A DNA stretch of 64,000 nucleotides from Diaporthe sp. PMI_573 (lineage: Eukaryota > Ascomycota > Sordariomycetes > Diaporthales > Diaporthaceae): the NCBI GenBank assembly GCA_021399435.1, contig JAJTUP010000101.1, positions 1 through 64,000 on the forward strand, read 5' to 3'. Under the pieces are notes generated by a model. It was not told the DNA's origin. It searched no databases and saw only the letters and a program-made list of their open reading frames with translations. Position numbers and translations under genes: made by a program. Of the stretch, positions 12,013 to 22,850 are shown piece by piece (the stretch's first letter is position 1; every line of letters begins with the position of its first letter).

Positions 12013-12688
12013 ACTTTTTTGTGTGGTGTTTTTGCCAGGTGGTATGTAGCTAAATGGCAAGCATATAATTCTGTATTGGCAAATAAATGTTATTAAAATT
12101 TGTGTGCAAATTGTTGCTTTCTCTGGTATAATTGGTCGTTTGGGTGTTTGTAAGGGTGTTTTTTTTGTGCCGCGATGGTCTTGTCGGCTTTAGTGTAATT
12201 GATTGTTTTGAATGCTTTCTTTGTGCCGCGAGGGTCTGATTGGCTTTTCTTGGTGTTAAAGTGCCTAATGAAGGGATTGTATATCTTTATGTTTGTGTTG
12301 ATAGAATGCGGTCTTGTTAATATATCTTTGTGTTATTGTGACCTAATTGTCGGTACCTTGTTTTGATATAGAATCTAGGGACTTGGTGTTTCTGATCTTG
12401 GCTTTTGTTGCATAATATAATTGTTTTTTGACAGGATTTGTGATAGACGTAACCTCTTTAGTATAGCTTTGATAGAGATTTAGTGGTTGTATTAATGGGG
12501 TTTAATTGCTTGTATTATAGTTTCGATATAGGATCTAGGGACTGTGGTATGTTTGATCGTAGCGTAGATATTGCTGACTGTTGACGGGTTTCGATATAGG
12601 GATCTAGGGACTTGTTAAATGTCGTTGATAGCGATTTGCCTCTTCCTTTCTTGCTGCTCTGTGATTGCTGTAAGCAATTACTGATTAG
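12013..12688 (-). other. Copia-B2 leader and primer site
   Basis: Non-coding leader of B2. It contains a repeated sentence-like motif, TCGATATAGG-ATCTAGGGAC, about three times (12363-12615). The 18 bases next to the LTR (12671-12688, TAAGCAATTACTGATTAG) are identical to 51283-51300 beside the family F LTR and are the likely primer-binding site. Confidence 0.55.
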
Positions 12689-12928
12689 TGTTGGTTTGGC
12701 TTTATTGTATACGATAGAAAGAAGTGTTAGCGAAGAGAAAAGGAGAGTGTAGACTGAATGAGTATTCTATTAAGTCTAGATGTAGGTTAGTTGTTGCTTT
12801 AAAGGGTGTGACAAAGCTATACCTATAGGGCGACAACCTTTTATAGTGTAGGCCCCGCGCTAGCTACGGGCCCTCTACTATTTACTTACAGATCTATTTA
12901 CTATAAACCTATTAACACCTATCTATAT
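12689..12928 (-). mobile_element. Copia family B, 5' LTR of copy B2
   Basis: 240 bp, homologous to 8792-9030 throughout, with TG...TA ends (CA changed to TA). It lies beside the primer-site sequence in the orientation expected for a minus-strand element. Confidence 0.8.
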
Positions 12929-13129
12929 TTATATTAATAATACAGTATAGAGATAATACTTAACTATTTTATATAAGATACAATAATTCTACGAGTATAA
13001 TTATTAGCTGTAAGGCTATTTAGTTATTAAACTAAATATTTAAATTAATGACTAAAAAGTCTATTCTATAAAAGTTATCTACTATAGTAAGGACTATGTC
13101 TTTATATATTTTGATTCTTTAGAAAATAT
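12929..13129 (+). repeat. RIP-altered fragment of the solo-LTR family seen at 63050
   Basis: Aligns base for base with about 63104-63300, the copy here being almost entirely C/G to T/A changed (for example GTGATACTTGACTG becomes ATAATACTTAACTA). It is cut on the left by the Copia-B LTR and on the right by repeat G. Confidence 0.7.
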
Positions 13130-13608
13130 TGTGTGGATAGCTTCTTTAAAGCTCACAAGGGCCATTCTTTTAGTGTATTAGTTTGCAAATAGTTAAACGG
13201 CGGGGGCACTTCGCCCTCGCTCGCTCGCTCCCGCGAAGTGCCTCCGCCGTGGATGGGCCCTTCGGGCCGCAGGGGGGTCTGCTTACTCAGTCTGGTGCAG
13301 AGATTTGGAGAAAAAGATCCAGACCAATGAAAATAACGTATACGCAAAGATCTAAGTTGCAAACAAAATGCCGAGATTTTGGGGTTTAATAGAGGCAAAG
13401 CAACTATTAATTAAAACTAATTTATTTATTTCCTCACAATCAAAGAGTCGTGACGCTAAGTAACCATATTCATTAAATGCGGAAAATTCCAAAGATCATT
13501 TTTATATACGCAGCATGGCGAGACAGAGAATTAATATTTTTTAGCGGGAGATGCATACTGAGGGATTTGACATCGTACGGAATGAAAGACCATTCTAAAA
13601 GAATGGCA
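13130..13608 (+). repeat. Repeat family G, copy 1, with strong GC-rich hairpin
   Basis: About 475 bp, highly similar to 54804-55285. It opens TGTGTGGATAGC and ends ATTCTAAAAGAATGGCA; GCCATTCTTTTAG near the start is the inverse of CTAAAAGAATGGC at the end. Inside, GGCGGGGGCACTTCGC (13199-13214) pairs with GCGAAGTGCCTCCGCC (13233-13248), a 16-bp stem with one G-T pair around an 18-base loop. There is no coding frame; the open frames here on both strands are by-products of the hairpin. It is probably a non-autonomous element; no target duplication was found. Confidence 0.7.
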
Positions 13609-14130
13609 TAGCCTAGCTTGTTGGCTATTTTAGTTATCTTTAGTATTATACTATATTAAATATTAGTATTAGATAGCCTGGCTAGCTGGCTATCTAAGCT
13701 ATCTAATTTTATAAGTAGGTCCTTAACTTTAACCCTAACCTTAGTGTATTTTATAACTCTATACTCTAATGCTAAATAGTCTATATTATAGTATCTTTTC
13801 CAGGTTGTTTGGGTTATTTAAACAGGTTTTCTAGTTGGCAATATATTGGTTTATAATACTATCTTCCTTTTTGTATCTTTTATCTTTAAAGGTTTCTTGT
13901 AAGTTTCCTTTATATTGTTTATATAATTATTTATACGTTTCTAATTCGTTATATTTAGTAAAATTAAAAACTTTTGGGTTGCTAAACCTATTTATTATGC
14001 TTAAAAAACCGAGCAAAAGGATTTTCCTTTTTCTGTTATCTTTTAAAACGCCATTACTATGCCTTTCTGTTTCTTCTATAAAGGCTGAAAGATTTTTTCT
14101 TGTTAGGTTTCTATATAGAATTTAAGTTAT
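13609..14130. other. AT-rich Gypsy 3' region, no clear gene
   Basis: It starts with TAGCC/GGCTA palindromes (13609-13710), possibly LTR remains. The open frame at 13835-14125 is Leu/Phe-rich, of biased composition, and I do not accept it as a protein. Confidence 0.3.
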
Positions 14131-14950
14131 TACGCTAAATACATTTAGCTGGATTACTCACAATGCAACATTTAAAGCGTTATTTCTAAAAGGCTGCGCA
14201 AATTAGGGTAGCAGCACTAAAGGATAAAGTCTAAGCTAAAGGCCGTTAAGGAAGAATATTGTATAATTAATATAAAGATTAAGCGTTTAAGGAAGTAGAA
14301 GTATATATAGTACAAGAAGATAATATATATAGTATATTGAGGTATTAACAATGTAGAAGAGTTAAAGCAGGTAGAAAACAAGGAGGTTAAAGCTGAGTAT
14401 AGGTATATTGCCGAGCAATCTGCCAAAGTTATTTATAGCGGCTTGCCTAGTTTTAATAGAATAGAGGTTTAGAAGTCTTGGCTTTATATTGGTAGAGATG
14501 TTAATATTTTTAATTAGAGTTTTATAGTAAATAAAAGTGTTAATTAGTCTGCTTTGGGTATACCTAATTTAGGTAGGTTTATTAGAGCTGGTAATAAAAA
14601 TATACCGTCTGGTAGGCTTTCTGGTTTGTAATAATTAACTGGTAGATAGAATAGACTGGTAAATTAGTTTAACTAATATAGGTTATTAGCTAGTAGGTCT
14701 GCTAACTAGTCGAGCATTTCTTTTAACTAGTAGATTTATTTTCTTGACTAGTTGAGATGTCTACTAGAAGCATTTCTTAATTAATCTAAGGTTTTATCGA
14801 CTAGTAGGTTTTCCTAATTATTTAGTAGGCCTTATAAGTCTTTTATCTTAACTAGTTGTATTAGTTAACTAATTTATCCTTATTTTAGTTAAGGCCGGGT
14901 TTCGGGCCTAGTATTATTTAAGGATTTATTTACAACTAGTAAGATTCTTA
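14131..14950 (+). pseudogene. Antisense accessory frame beside Gypsy remnant, coiled-coil type
   Basis: Plus-strand frame of about 270 codons opposite to the integrase frame at 15238-16200. Stops are nearly all TAA/TAG (Gln type) with one TGA. The first 90 codons are rich in Lys/Arg/Glu with heptad-like Leu/Ile spacing (RIKSKLKAVKEEY, NNVEELKQVENKEVKAEYRY), suggesting a coiled coil; the remainder is Ser/Gln/Asn-rich. The short basic-helix plus GI/LxxxEEL pattern resembles C-terminal tails I have seen in fungal transposon-linked proteins, but I cannot name a family. The start codon was not identified. Confidence 0.4.
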
Positions 14951-15237
14951 ACTAGTTTCTATATATTCTTGCTAGTATTGTAACCTTTTTATTTAATAAA
15001 ATATTTTGTTATATCTTAATATTGTTATAAATTGATAATCTATTCTACTTTGTATTCTTTATTATATTTGTTAGTTGTCTTAATTTATATTTTAAATTTG
15101 GCGCTTTATAGTACTGATTTTAAAAGTAAGATATAAAAATTATTATATTGTCTTACTTTTTAAGGCAGTAAAAATTTATAGTTAGTATTTAATTATTTTT
15201 ATAAAATTTTAAATAATTTGATTTTTTTATAATCAAG
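14951..15237. other. AT-rich spacer between Gypsy remnant frames
   Basis: No supported coding frame on either strand. It contains a short repeat of AAGTAAGATATAAAAATTATTATATTGTCTTACTT with inverted ends (about 15125-15160), which may be a terminator-like hairpin of the element. Confidence 0.3.
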
Positions 15238-16200
15238 CTTATTACTAGGGCGCTTAGTTTTAATGTTTTGTCAAAAAAAGTAGACTTTATCTCTCTTTTT
15301 AAGAATTAGTTCCTTAATTCTTTTCTGGTTTATATATTTTGCCATTCTATCCTATATAAAAGAAAATTTGTCTTAAATGTCTTTTTAGATTTATCTAATT
15401 TTTGTTGCTTTTCGTTCTACTAATTCTGCTACTATATCGTCTAGTAAAGCTTTATAGTAAGCTTAAAATTTATATCTATCGACTATAAAGAAAGGTAACT
15501 ATCTAGTCGTGCTAATTATTATACTATTATAGGCAAACTATATTAATAGTAGTAATTTAACCTAGTTATTGTATAACTAGTTAATATAGTATTAAAGATA
15601 TTGTTCTATAATCTAGATAATTTACTTTATCTGTCTATCTATCTACAGGTATATTATTATTAAAAACTTGTGTTTTAATTTGAGTTGCTTTATTAGTAAC
15701 TTTTAGAAGTTTAATATAAAGAGTTTGTCTTTATTTAAGATAATCTTATATAGCATTCCGTAATTACTTATAACAATTTATAAAAATATATATATAAGTT
15801 TTTCCGCTATACCGGCTTCCTTGTATAATATAAAGTATATATACTTACTTAGTCTATAAACTACTACTAAGATATTATTAAAGAGTACTTTAGTTAAAGG
15901 TTTTTATAAAAGAGGTAGCTTAATAATAAAGTCTAGACTAATAGATAACTATATAGTTATAAGTACTGGTAAAAACTTTAAAAGTCTATAGGGTTTATAT
16001 TTAGCCGTCTTATTTTTATTACAAAAATTATATTACTTAATAATTTCTTTTATTTTTTATCTAAAGTTTGGGATTTAATAAGTTTGTTAGATTTTTTTCT
16101 ATCTATAAAACTTTTATAGTCATTAATCTTAATATAGCTAAAGTTTACATTTTTCTCATTAAGAAACTCAGTCTAAAAAGAGCCGGGCTTAATAAGTAGT
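15238..16200 (-). pseudogene. Gypsy integrase, RIP-damaged
   Basis: The minus strand gives a Gypsy-type integrase core: a KYKPY-LLK-LPV segment, then SISLDFIIKLPL, ILVVVYRLSKYIYFI, a stretch like FL-IVISNYRM, then IYL-IDRQNK-II-IIEQYL and LLLLI-FAYNS. These follow the canonical order (first Asp in DFI.LPL, VVVDRLTKYAHFI, Asp in SDRG, TDGQTERVN, AEFAYN). Stops are Gln type. The N-terminal side (right) is cut off by repeat B-rep at 16217, so RT and gag are absent. Confidence 0.8.
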
Positions 16201-16216
16201 ATCTTAATCCCTCTAA

Positions 16217-16729
16217 AGGTTAGTGCCTTCAGCAGTGTGTATTCGGCAGAGTCGCAGCAGGGTGCCTGGAGGCGAGTTGGGACAATTAAGAGTGGTTCGG
16301 ACAACTTTGTATTGAATTTGAGTGGGCTTCTGTCAGCCCTCCTCACAGTCCCTCCGACATCGTCTCACCCACAGGCACGCAAGGGTTGGCTCTGGTGCAG
16401 GAATGGAGGGGCCGGAAAATTCGGCCCTCAGACCCACCATCTTTGGCTTTAAATAGCCAGTTAACCCTGACCCTGACAGTAACCAAACTAAATACAGATA
16501 AACTTCAGAAATCAGGCTATCTAATAAACTAGGTTACATATTTTTTGGGTAAGAAATAAGGGGAATTCAGAGGTACGAAGTTAGGGTCTTAAAACAGCCC
16601 AAAAAATCAACTCACGGCCACCAAACTTATCTGCCGGCGTGCACGCCCCATGGGCACTTAGAGGAAATCCAGTGCCAAGTCTAGGGTAACTCTCTACGTG
16701 CAGCGCCCACACAAGCGTTTCCGTTTAAC
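16217..16729 (+). repeat. Repeat family B-rep, copy 1
   Basis: About 513 bp, found three times in the window (also 35619-36163 and 52541-53047 inverted). Conserved ends are AAGGTTAGTGCC and GCGTTTCCGTTTAAC. It contains a GGGCCGGAAAATTCGGCCC hairpin and the motif GTCTAGGGTAACTCTCT at 16679-16695. The open frame at 16237-16452 is conserved because the element is conserved, not from coding. It may be a miniature transposon; target duplications were not resolved. Confidence 0.75.
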
Positions 16730-16734
16730 ATCTT

Positions 16735-19050
16735 TATAAGTATTATAAATTATTTAAAATAACAAAGCTATTTAATAAAGAGGTAATTATATTAGCAGGT
16801 AGGCATCTTAAGAAATAGTATTATATATTTTCAAATAAGGAGCTTTTAAATTAAGATAGGAATAAGCCCCTTATAAAGAGATAAGCAATAATTAACTTTA
16901 GAAAAACATTAAGCTCTAATAAGTCCTCTTAATACCTTAGAGTTTATATAATAGCTAATGAATTTAAGAATCTCTTAATAGGTTAAATTATTAATATAAA
17001 TATCCCCTTTTATAGTATTAAATACTCTCTTTTTTATAAACTTCTTTTACTACTTAAAAGGAACTTTATTAATAAGCTCTTACTTAAAAGTGCTAATATA
17101 ATTAAGAATCAAATTATTATAAAGTATAAAACTTAAAAAATACTTTTAAAGTGTAAATTCTAAATAGCTTAAAGTAAAATTTATATTACTTTTAACTTTT
17201 AAACTTCTCTAAATAATATTATATTACTTTCCATTATTACCTACTTTATTAATACTTTTAAGAAGCTTTAAATACATTTATTATCCCTTAAATAAGTTAA
17301 AGGTAGCTATAAAAGTAAAAACTAGGCTTAAATTATAGTTTAATTATTTAAGAACTTTAATATTAGCTAAAAACTTAGCTTTTTTACTATTAATAATGCA
17401 GATTCTTATAATACAGCAGTTAGGGCTATTCTTAAAGTATTAAAGCCTTAATTAACTAAGTACTAAAGAGCTAATTTTAAAAAGCGGGTTTAAATCTACT
17501 GCTTTAGCTATATACTTAACCTTTCTACCAAAGCCTTCCTTAAAGGGAATTTATTAGAAATCTTTAACTCTACCTATAATAAGAATAACCTTAATGTTAA
17601 TACTAAACTAAGGCTTCTTAAAGAGTAGAGGAAGTATAGCCTAGTTGGCAAGCTTTATAATGCTATCTATTTTATGTATAGGTTCCCTTAATGGAAAGGC
17701 TAATTCCTTATAATTACCATTAATTAAACCTATATAGATATATTATAAGAACTAGGGCTTTAGTTAATTAAAAAGAATATAGTAAGCTTAAAAGTAAAGG
17801 TAAACAATAATATATAATAGAATTTAATATACCTTATAATCCTTTATACTATTAAGCTTAAGAACATTATTAATACCTTTTATAAGCTAAGTAGGATAAA
17901 TAAAAAACTTAAAAAATAAATCCTTAAAGAAGATATCTTACAATATAAAAACTAGCTTATCCTTATAGAAATCCTTAAAATCTTAAAGCTATATATTAAG
18001 TATACTAAATACTTTAAGGGTAAAAAACCTAGATTTATAAAGGTTATCTTAATAATCTATTACTTATAAAACTAGCTTAAGGAAATGCAAAAGTACTATA
18101 ATAAGGGCCTTATTAGTACAACTTTTAAGATGTTATAAATTAATTTAGAAAAGCCTTCCTTTAAGTCTTTTAATTTAGCTAAAAGCTATATATTTATTAT
18201 AGGTAATAAATCTTAAATACCTTAATGCTTATAAAGGGAAGTTAAACTTCCTACCTGCCTTTAAGATTTTAAAGTTGATATTTCCTCTTAGAAATAAGCC
18301 TCCTCTATTCCTTAAAGCTGATTATCTCTACCTAAGTTACTAAAAGCTACTAAGGAGCTCTAACTTAGCAATCTAAGCCTCTAATATATACAGCACTTGC
18401 TTAAGTTTACCTCTAAGAAGCTAGAAAAGTACAGGAATCTAATAGAGGAAATAGGGGTTTATTAGGTGGTAATAATTCTACACCTAGCTTATAAGATATG
18501 ATTTATTAAAGTCTACTACCCTAAATGTAAGGAGGCTATTATTAAGGACTTTAAGGCTTTATTTAATAACTTATATATAGATAAGGCAAGTAGGAGCTTT
18601 TAGCTAGTTCCTTAGAATACCTAAGTAAAGAAAATAAAGACTTTATAAATTACTAAAGGTAATTATTATTAAACCTAACAACTATGCTTAATTAATAAGA
18701 TTAAGAATTACCTTTTAAAACCTTTATAACTATTAGCTAAGGAAGGAACTAATTAGGGAGGTAGGGAGGAAGCTAAGGATATTATTTTATAATAGATTAA
18801 TAGAAAGGGTAAGTAGCTAAGGCTATATTAAATAGTAATAAACTTCTTAACTATTCCTACTATATTAAGTAAGTATAAAAAGTACTTTAATATTATAAAG
18901 CTTTAAATCTTTTCTTAAAGGCATTAGTAATACTTTATAATAATAAAGTCTTATTAATACCTTAAGAACTAGGCTAGGATAGATATATTTAATTAGAATA
19001 AGATAAGAGTTAGTAAAGCCTTTAGAGAGATCTTTAGAAGTTAATCTAGG
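16735..19050 (+). pseudogene. hAT transposase, heavily RIP-damaged
   Basis: The plus-strand frame reads through about 700 codons with almost only Gln-type stops. Recognisable hAT features in order: a BED-finger tail with HLKKQY (about 16805), FINTF/KLQIHLLSL-like core strand followed by KGSYKSKNQ (the usual G.H(S/T)GEN region), FFTINNADSYNTAVRAI (the D(N)A motif, about 17385-17440), CFSYILNLSTKAFL (the C.AH..NL..K/A motif), LVGKLYNAI and the late LHLAYKI-FI-YY segment (about 18480). The dimerisation region near 18840-19040 is poorly preserved. The N-terminus is lost at B-rep. It has no close copy in the window. Confidence 0.75.
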
Positions 19051-19176
19051 CCTAGGACAGTTTAGTTTAGTAGGATTTATTAAACACTACAAGTTAAGTC
19101 AAATCTACGTTAGAAACAAACAAATATAGCCTGAAAATAGGCCAAGTTGACAAGTCTGGGGCGCCTACTTGGCTTG
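19051..19176. other. Boundary between RIP-damaged and normal-composition DNA
   Basis: TA-rich sequence gives way to sequence of ordinary composition at about 19130-19170. The change is abrupt and presumably marks the edge of the repeat block. Confidence 0.4.
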
Positions 19177-19422
19177 TTAGGAACGCTGTGATGAACCTAG
19201 ACGAAATCCCTTCTTTGCAATTGTCGCGCGTTTCACGTAGGTGATACGGTCCTGTACGAACTCATCCGGAGGTTCGTGATATCGAACAGGGGCTGGTGAT
19301 AGAGTAGGGGTGGGTGACGACGTAGGGACAGGAGATGGTGTAAGAGACGTTGAATTTGGTATCATTATAGTCAATGGAGACGGTAAGGTTGGAGTTGATG
19401 ACTCCATAACAATAGCATACAA
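19177..19422 (-). CDS. Short open frame, possible 5' fragment of a hAT gene
   Basis: 81 codons, Pro/Thr/Ser-rich N-terminal half, then PPDEFVQDRITYVKRATIAKKGF. Upstream of it on the minus strand lie GGTCYAGACC-type repeats (19545-19680), like those upstream of the hAT remnant at 25073. That context suggests the start of a second, truncated hAT element. The protein itself shows no decisive motif, and a function is not claimed. Confidence 0.25.
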   Translation of the reverse strand: MYAIVMESSTPTLPSPLTIMIPNSTSLTPSPVPTSSPTPTLSPAPVRYHEPPDEFVQDRITYVKRATIAKKGFRLGSSQRS

Positions 19423-19544
19423 GCAGGTTGTTATGGACTTGATTGTTTATGTGAGTGGAAAACTCAGCTGTTCTCAGGGGTTCATAATTTCATTTCGTAC
19501 TGAATGTTCCAACCGCATTAGTCTAAGGTCCAGCCACCCCGATC

Positions 19545-19680
19545 TATTTATAGCCAGACCGGTCCAGACCATTAAGACCGGTCCGACCATGGTCTTGGGA
19601 AATCCTCAGACCAGACCAAGTCTTGGCGGTCTAGACCAGACCAAGACCAAGTCAGACCGGACCATTCCGATCACTGGTGG
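19545..19680. repeat. GGTCCAGACC-type short repeats (hAT subterminal region?)
   Basis: About ten copies in both orientations of (A)GACC(G)GTC, GGTCTTGG, AGACCAGACCAAG and similar words. Comparable GTCTGG/CCAGAC clusters lie at 26826-27040. Dense short subterminal repeats are typical of hAT element ends. Confidence 0.5.
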
Positions 19681-20369
19681 AAACCCGAATCCTTCCCGTC
19701 TTTTTGTGCCGCGTTTAGGAGGATGTTGTCGACTATAAGCAACCATTTTCCTGCCCCACTGGATTCAAGATATTCTTTCACAACATCTTCGGCTCTTCGT
19801 CAACAGCATTCATGTGAATACCCGCCTTCCTACCTATCTTCAGGTAGTCTCGGTCAAAGCTGGTGTTGCTCAGCGCTGACAACCAGGAGAACGAATTAGC
19901 AGTCTCGCGAAGTCTTCCCTTTGTCGCTGTGACCATTACCTTCAACCCATCGGTTTTGGAAGGCTCAAAAACCTTGCCGAAGCTAATAAAGTCACACCTA
20001 TACTACTACCAACGATTAATGCAAAGACGCTTAATATGGTGGTGGAATGGTGCGAGTACCACGTCGCAAATGTTCCAACAATATCAGCAAAGCCTGAGTG
20101 GGTGGACCCTAAAGACCTGTCTCTCTCAATACAAAGCTATTTACCTGGGTTAAAAAAGGTTGCTTCTGAGGAGGGAGGCAAGGGCATAGTTGGCAATAGG
20201 TATATACATGAAGCCAGTCTAACAAACTTTGGCCACTTTGGCCGCACCGCGCTGTGGTCAGCTCCTACCAGGTAATAGAATCGGACAGCACTCTGATCGT
20301 GGGGAACGACAGGCTTGTATCGCAGCTCTGTGGTGCTAGTTGGGTTCTAGTGCCTGAATTTATCCGAAG
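19681..20369. other. Unique sequence of normal composition, no supported gene
   Basis: No RIP signature. Several short frames (19863, 20036, 20254) share no recognisable motif; the last may include the eroded N-terminal part of the Fot1-like relic that follows. Confidence 0.35.
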
Positions 20370-20895
20370 GAAGCACACGTCGGTAAGGATTGGATACAGC
20401 GCTTCATCGCGAGTCACCCTCAAAAGCGAGCGAATGCTGCTCGAGAAGAACGTCTGGAATCATTTTATGAAGCTGTGGATCACGCCATCCCGAGATATCA
20501 CGTCAAGACCGGCAACGTTATTGATATGGATGAGATGGGCGTGTCTAGCCGCCAAATTAAGTGGCACAAGGTGCTGGGATCGTCTGAATCAACAATATCG
20601 CTATTATTAGAGGCCCAAGCACTCAATTGGACCTCTATTCTCGAGGCAATTACTGGAGATGACCGTTGATTGACCCCCTGTATGGTGCTGACGGGCAAAA
20701 CACTCCAGAAGCAACACTTCCCAGTCAAAACACCAGACTGGCGATATATCGAGAGCCAGTATGGGTGGTCTACAGCCGAGATCTGCCACAAGTGGCTTAC
20801 GGAAGTGCTTCTGCCGCAGACAACGCCTCTGAATAAGCGTGAATGGCGTCCTCTCATTTTCGATGGGTCTACCACGCATACGTCGCTTTCCTTTA
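20370..20895 (+). pseudogene. Fot1/pogo-type DDE transposase relic
   Basis: Plus-strand frame beginning GKDWIQRFIASHP (end of the CENP-B type helix-turn-helix), then NVIDMDEMGV (first catalytic Asp), VLGSSESTISLLLEAQ, a TGA stop at 20667-20669, then TPCMVLTGKTLQKQHFP, WRYIESQYGWST, KWLTEVLLPQT and WRPLIFDGSTTHTS (second catalytic Asp). These are the classical motifs of fungal Fot1 transposases. It is truncated on both sides; the third Asp is lost where a miniature element begins at 20896. Composition is normal, so the stop is an ordinary mutation (perhaps CGA to TGA), not heavy RIP. Confidence 0.75.
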
Positions 20896-21533
20896 GAATG
20901 CGGAGATTCGCAGAGCAAAAAACGGAGGGTACAGAGCAAAAAACGGAGGGCGCAGAGCAAATCGGCTGACTAAGCAGCCCCACTCTTGCTGCAGCCAATA
21001 AGAGGCCACCATTCAACGTCACCTCACCAGCCCCCAGTGCCCTTTCCAGCTGCAGAATCCACTAACCTGTAAGACCACCTAATCTACCAAACTTAACACC
21101 ACCACCATATATTAACAAATTGCTAAATCAATTAATTGCTTATTAGGATTAATTAATTTAGTATTAAAAATACCTCTTATTTAATTAGATTTTAATTCCC
21201 TACTATTATAGTAATAGTATACCTTCCTAATTACTTAGGTTTTAAGGTGTAGTGGTAGATAGATGATGATGGCGAGGAGGAGGTTTATGACGAGATCGTG
21301 GTATGCACAGACTAGATGGGCACGAAAACACTACGAATTTGCTCAATTTGGGCCCTTACAAGTGCGTAGATAGTTACATTTGTGCAGAAACGATGAGGAC
21401 AGTCAATTATTGTAGATGCAGCGTTGACATAGCGTTTTGTATGGTGAATTTGGTGTGGGGCCGTATATTTGCACTAGGGGGCCAACTTGTACCTCTGTAC
21501 CCTCTGTTTTTTGCTCTGCGAATCTCCGCATTC
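20896..21533. mobile_element. hAT-type miniature element with long inverted repeats
   Basis: 638 bp with inverted termini of about 40 bp (GAATGCGGAGATTCGCAGAG... at 20896 and its complement ending at 21533, one mismatch). The left end has a second tandem GAGCAAAAAACGGAGGG unit. Flanks TTCCTTTA (20888-20895) and TTCTTTTA (21534-21541) match in 7 of 8 bases, an 8-bp target duplication as hAT elements make. It lies in the Fot1 relic. The inside (21060-21250) is AT-rich and non-coding. Confidence 0.75.
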
Positions 21534-21541
21534 TTCTTTTA

Positions 21542-22850
21542 TGGCTAGGGCGTGGCACGAACTTCGTAATGGACGATATTCTATGGAATCGCATCAAACA
21601 CAATTCAGGAAATTAAAGCACAAAGGAGGAATTTGCAATGTACAACACCTGTGCAAAGATACTTCTTGCGTACTTTTGCTAATTGGGACGTTGCAGGATG
21701 AGTAGTCTCCGTCGGTATCCAAATCTCGATCTATGTCGTGCATAATCCCCGATCTAAACATCCTCAAGATATACAGTACTAGGGTTTCAAAGTAGGCAAT
21801 CGCAAGGCAAAATCATTCGCATATGCTACCAGGTAGTAGAACAGTCGGATCGTGGCATTCACGTGCAGCCAAGTCGAGCCGTGCCGCAATTATAGTACCG
21901 TTGAAGCCAGCACCCAGGATTTCCCGCCGGCAGTATTTGACGGAAAGAATTCCGTAAAAATGTGATGCCATGGGATTGAATTATCAAGTTCCGAAATATG
22001 GTGGCGAATGTGATTGGGTGCCAAGACTCGTGCCCCGCCACCGTGCGTCACATGCGGTTCGCAGCTCCGCCAAGCCATAGAAGGCAGCCATATGCAAGTA
22101 AAGCCTCGTGCTTACGGCGTTGCTGCAACCATGGGCTGCGTGAGTTGGTCGCAGGTATGCGACCAGCTTGCTGGTGTTATCCATTCCCAGGCAGCAGATA
22201 ACAGGCAGCAGATGTCAATAGAGCGTGTCACCGCCTGCTTCTACTGGCCGACGCGAAAACATTGGCGCTGGCGCAGACATACGTGCGGGTAAGGCTGGAT
22301 GACTTACTGAACGACGGGTCGTCCGATTATGAATTGCAAGCACTGGCGTTCGCGGTTCACCACTGTGGCCTTGCACTGCGAGGTCTCGGAGATTGCCCTG
22401 CACATACGGAACAAGGGTGCGTGGGGGCTAAGAGAAGGCTGTCCGATAGGAGGGTGATCGATTGTTGGGCCCCGCTGCGGCTGGGCCGTCTTTTCCTCCC
22501 GTCCCAGGCTAAATTAAGGTATGCAAGAGGCAGGGGGGAAAGTGCAGAGCTAAAATGTCAGACAACATCCTGCGCCCTGCATCCAGCGCCAAATCAAGCA
22601 ACTGACTCCGTAGGATCACCTGGCCCGTAAGTTAAAAGATCGATGCTCGACGAGATGATTGGATGATAGCCCGCATGGCGATGTGACATCCTGTCCGCCC
22701 GCGTACCTCGTTCCGCGCCGTGCTGCTGGCCGAGTGTCTCGATAACCACGGTGTAAAAAGAAAGGTCTCGCACGACAGTTGCCTGACTACCTTACCTTAC
22801 TCACTCCATCGCGTCTCCGTACGAACCTTCAACAAAGAATATCCGAAGTC
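21542..22850. other. Unique intergenic region upstream of the GPI-protein gene
   Basis: About 1.3 kb of near-balanced composition. Several overlapping frames on both strands (21859-22630) have no recognisable motif and no consistent codon pattern. The last 200 bp should hold the promoter of the gene at 22851; pyrimidine-rich CCTTACCTTACTCACTCC lies at 22792-22809. No clear TATA box. Confidence 0.4.

Noticed and set aside
13153..13398. Overlapping open frames on both strands in repeat G
   Set aside because: They arise from the GC-rich hairpin and are broken in copy 2; no protein motif.
13724..13742. AACCCTAACC-like telomere repeats (also near 52800 and 35860)
   Set aside because: Only one or two units each, inside transposon sequence; no telomeric array.
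16237..16452. Open frame in B-rep, again open at 35640-35849
   Set aside because: Conserved only as part of the repeat; copy 3 is closed and there is no motif or start context.
22014..22630. Several 60-120 codon frames upstream of the GPI-protein gene
   Set aside because: They overlap in all phases on both strands, as expected for unconstrained DNA without RIP.
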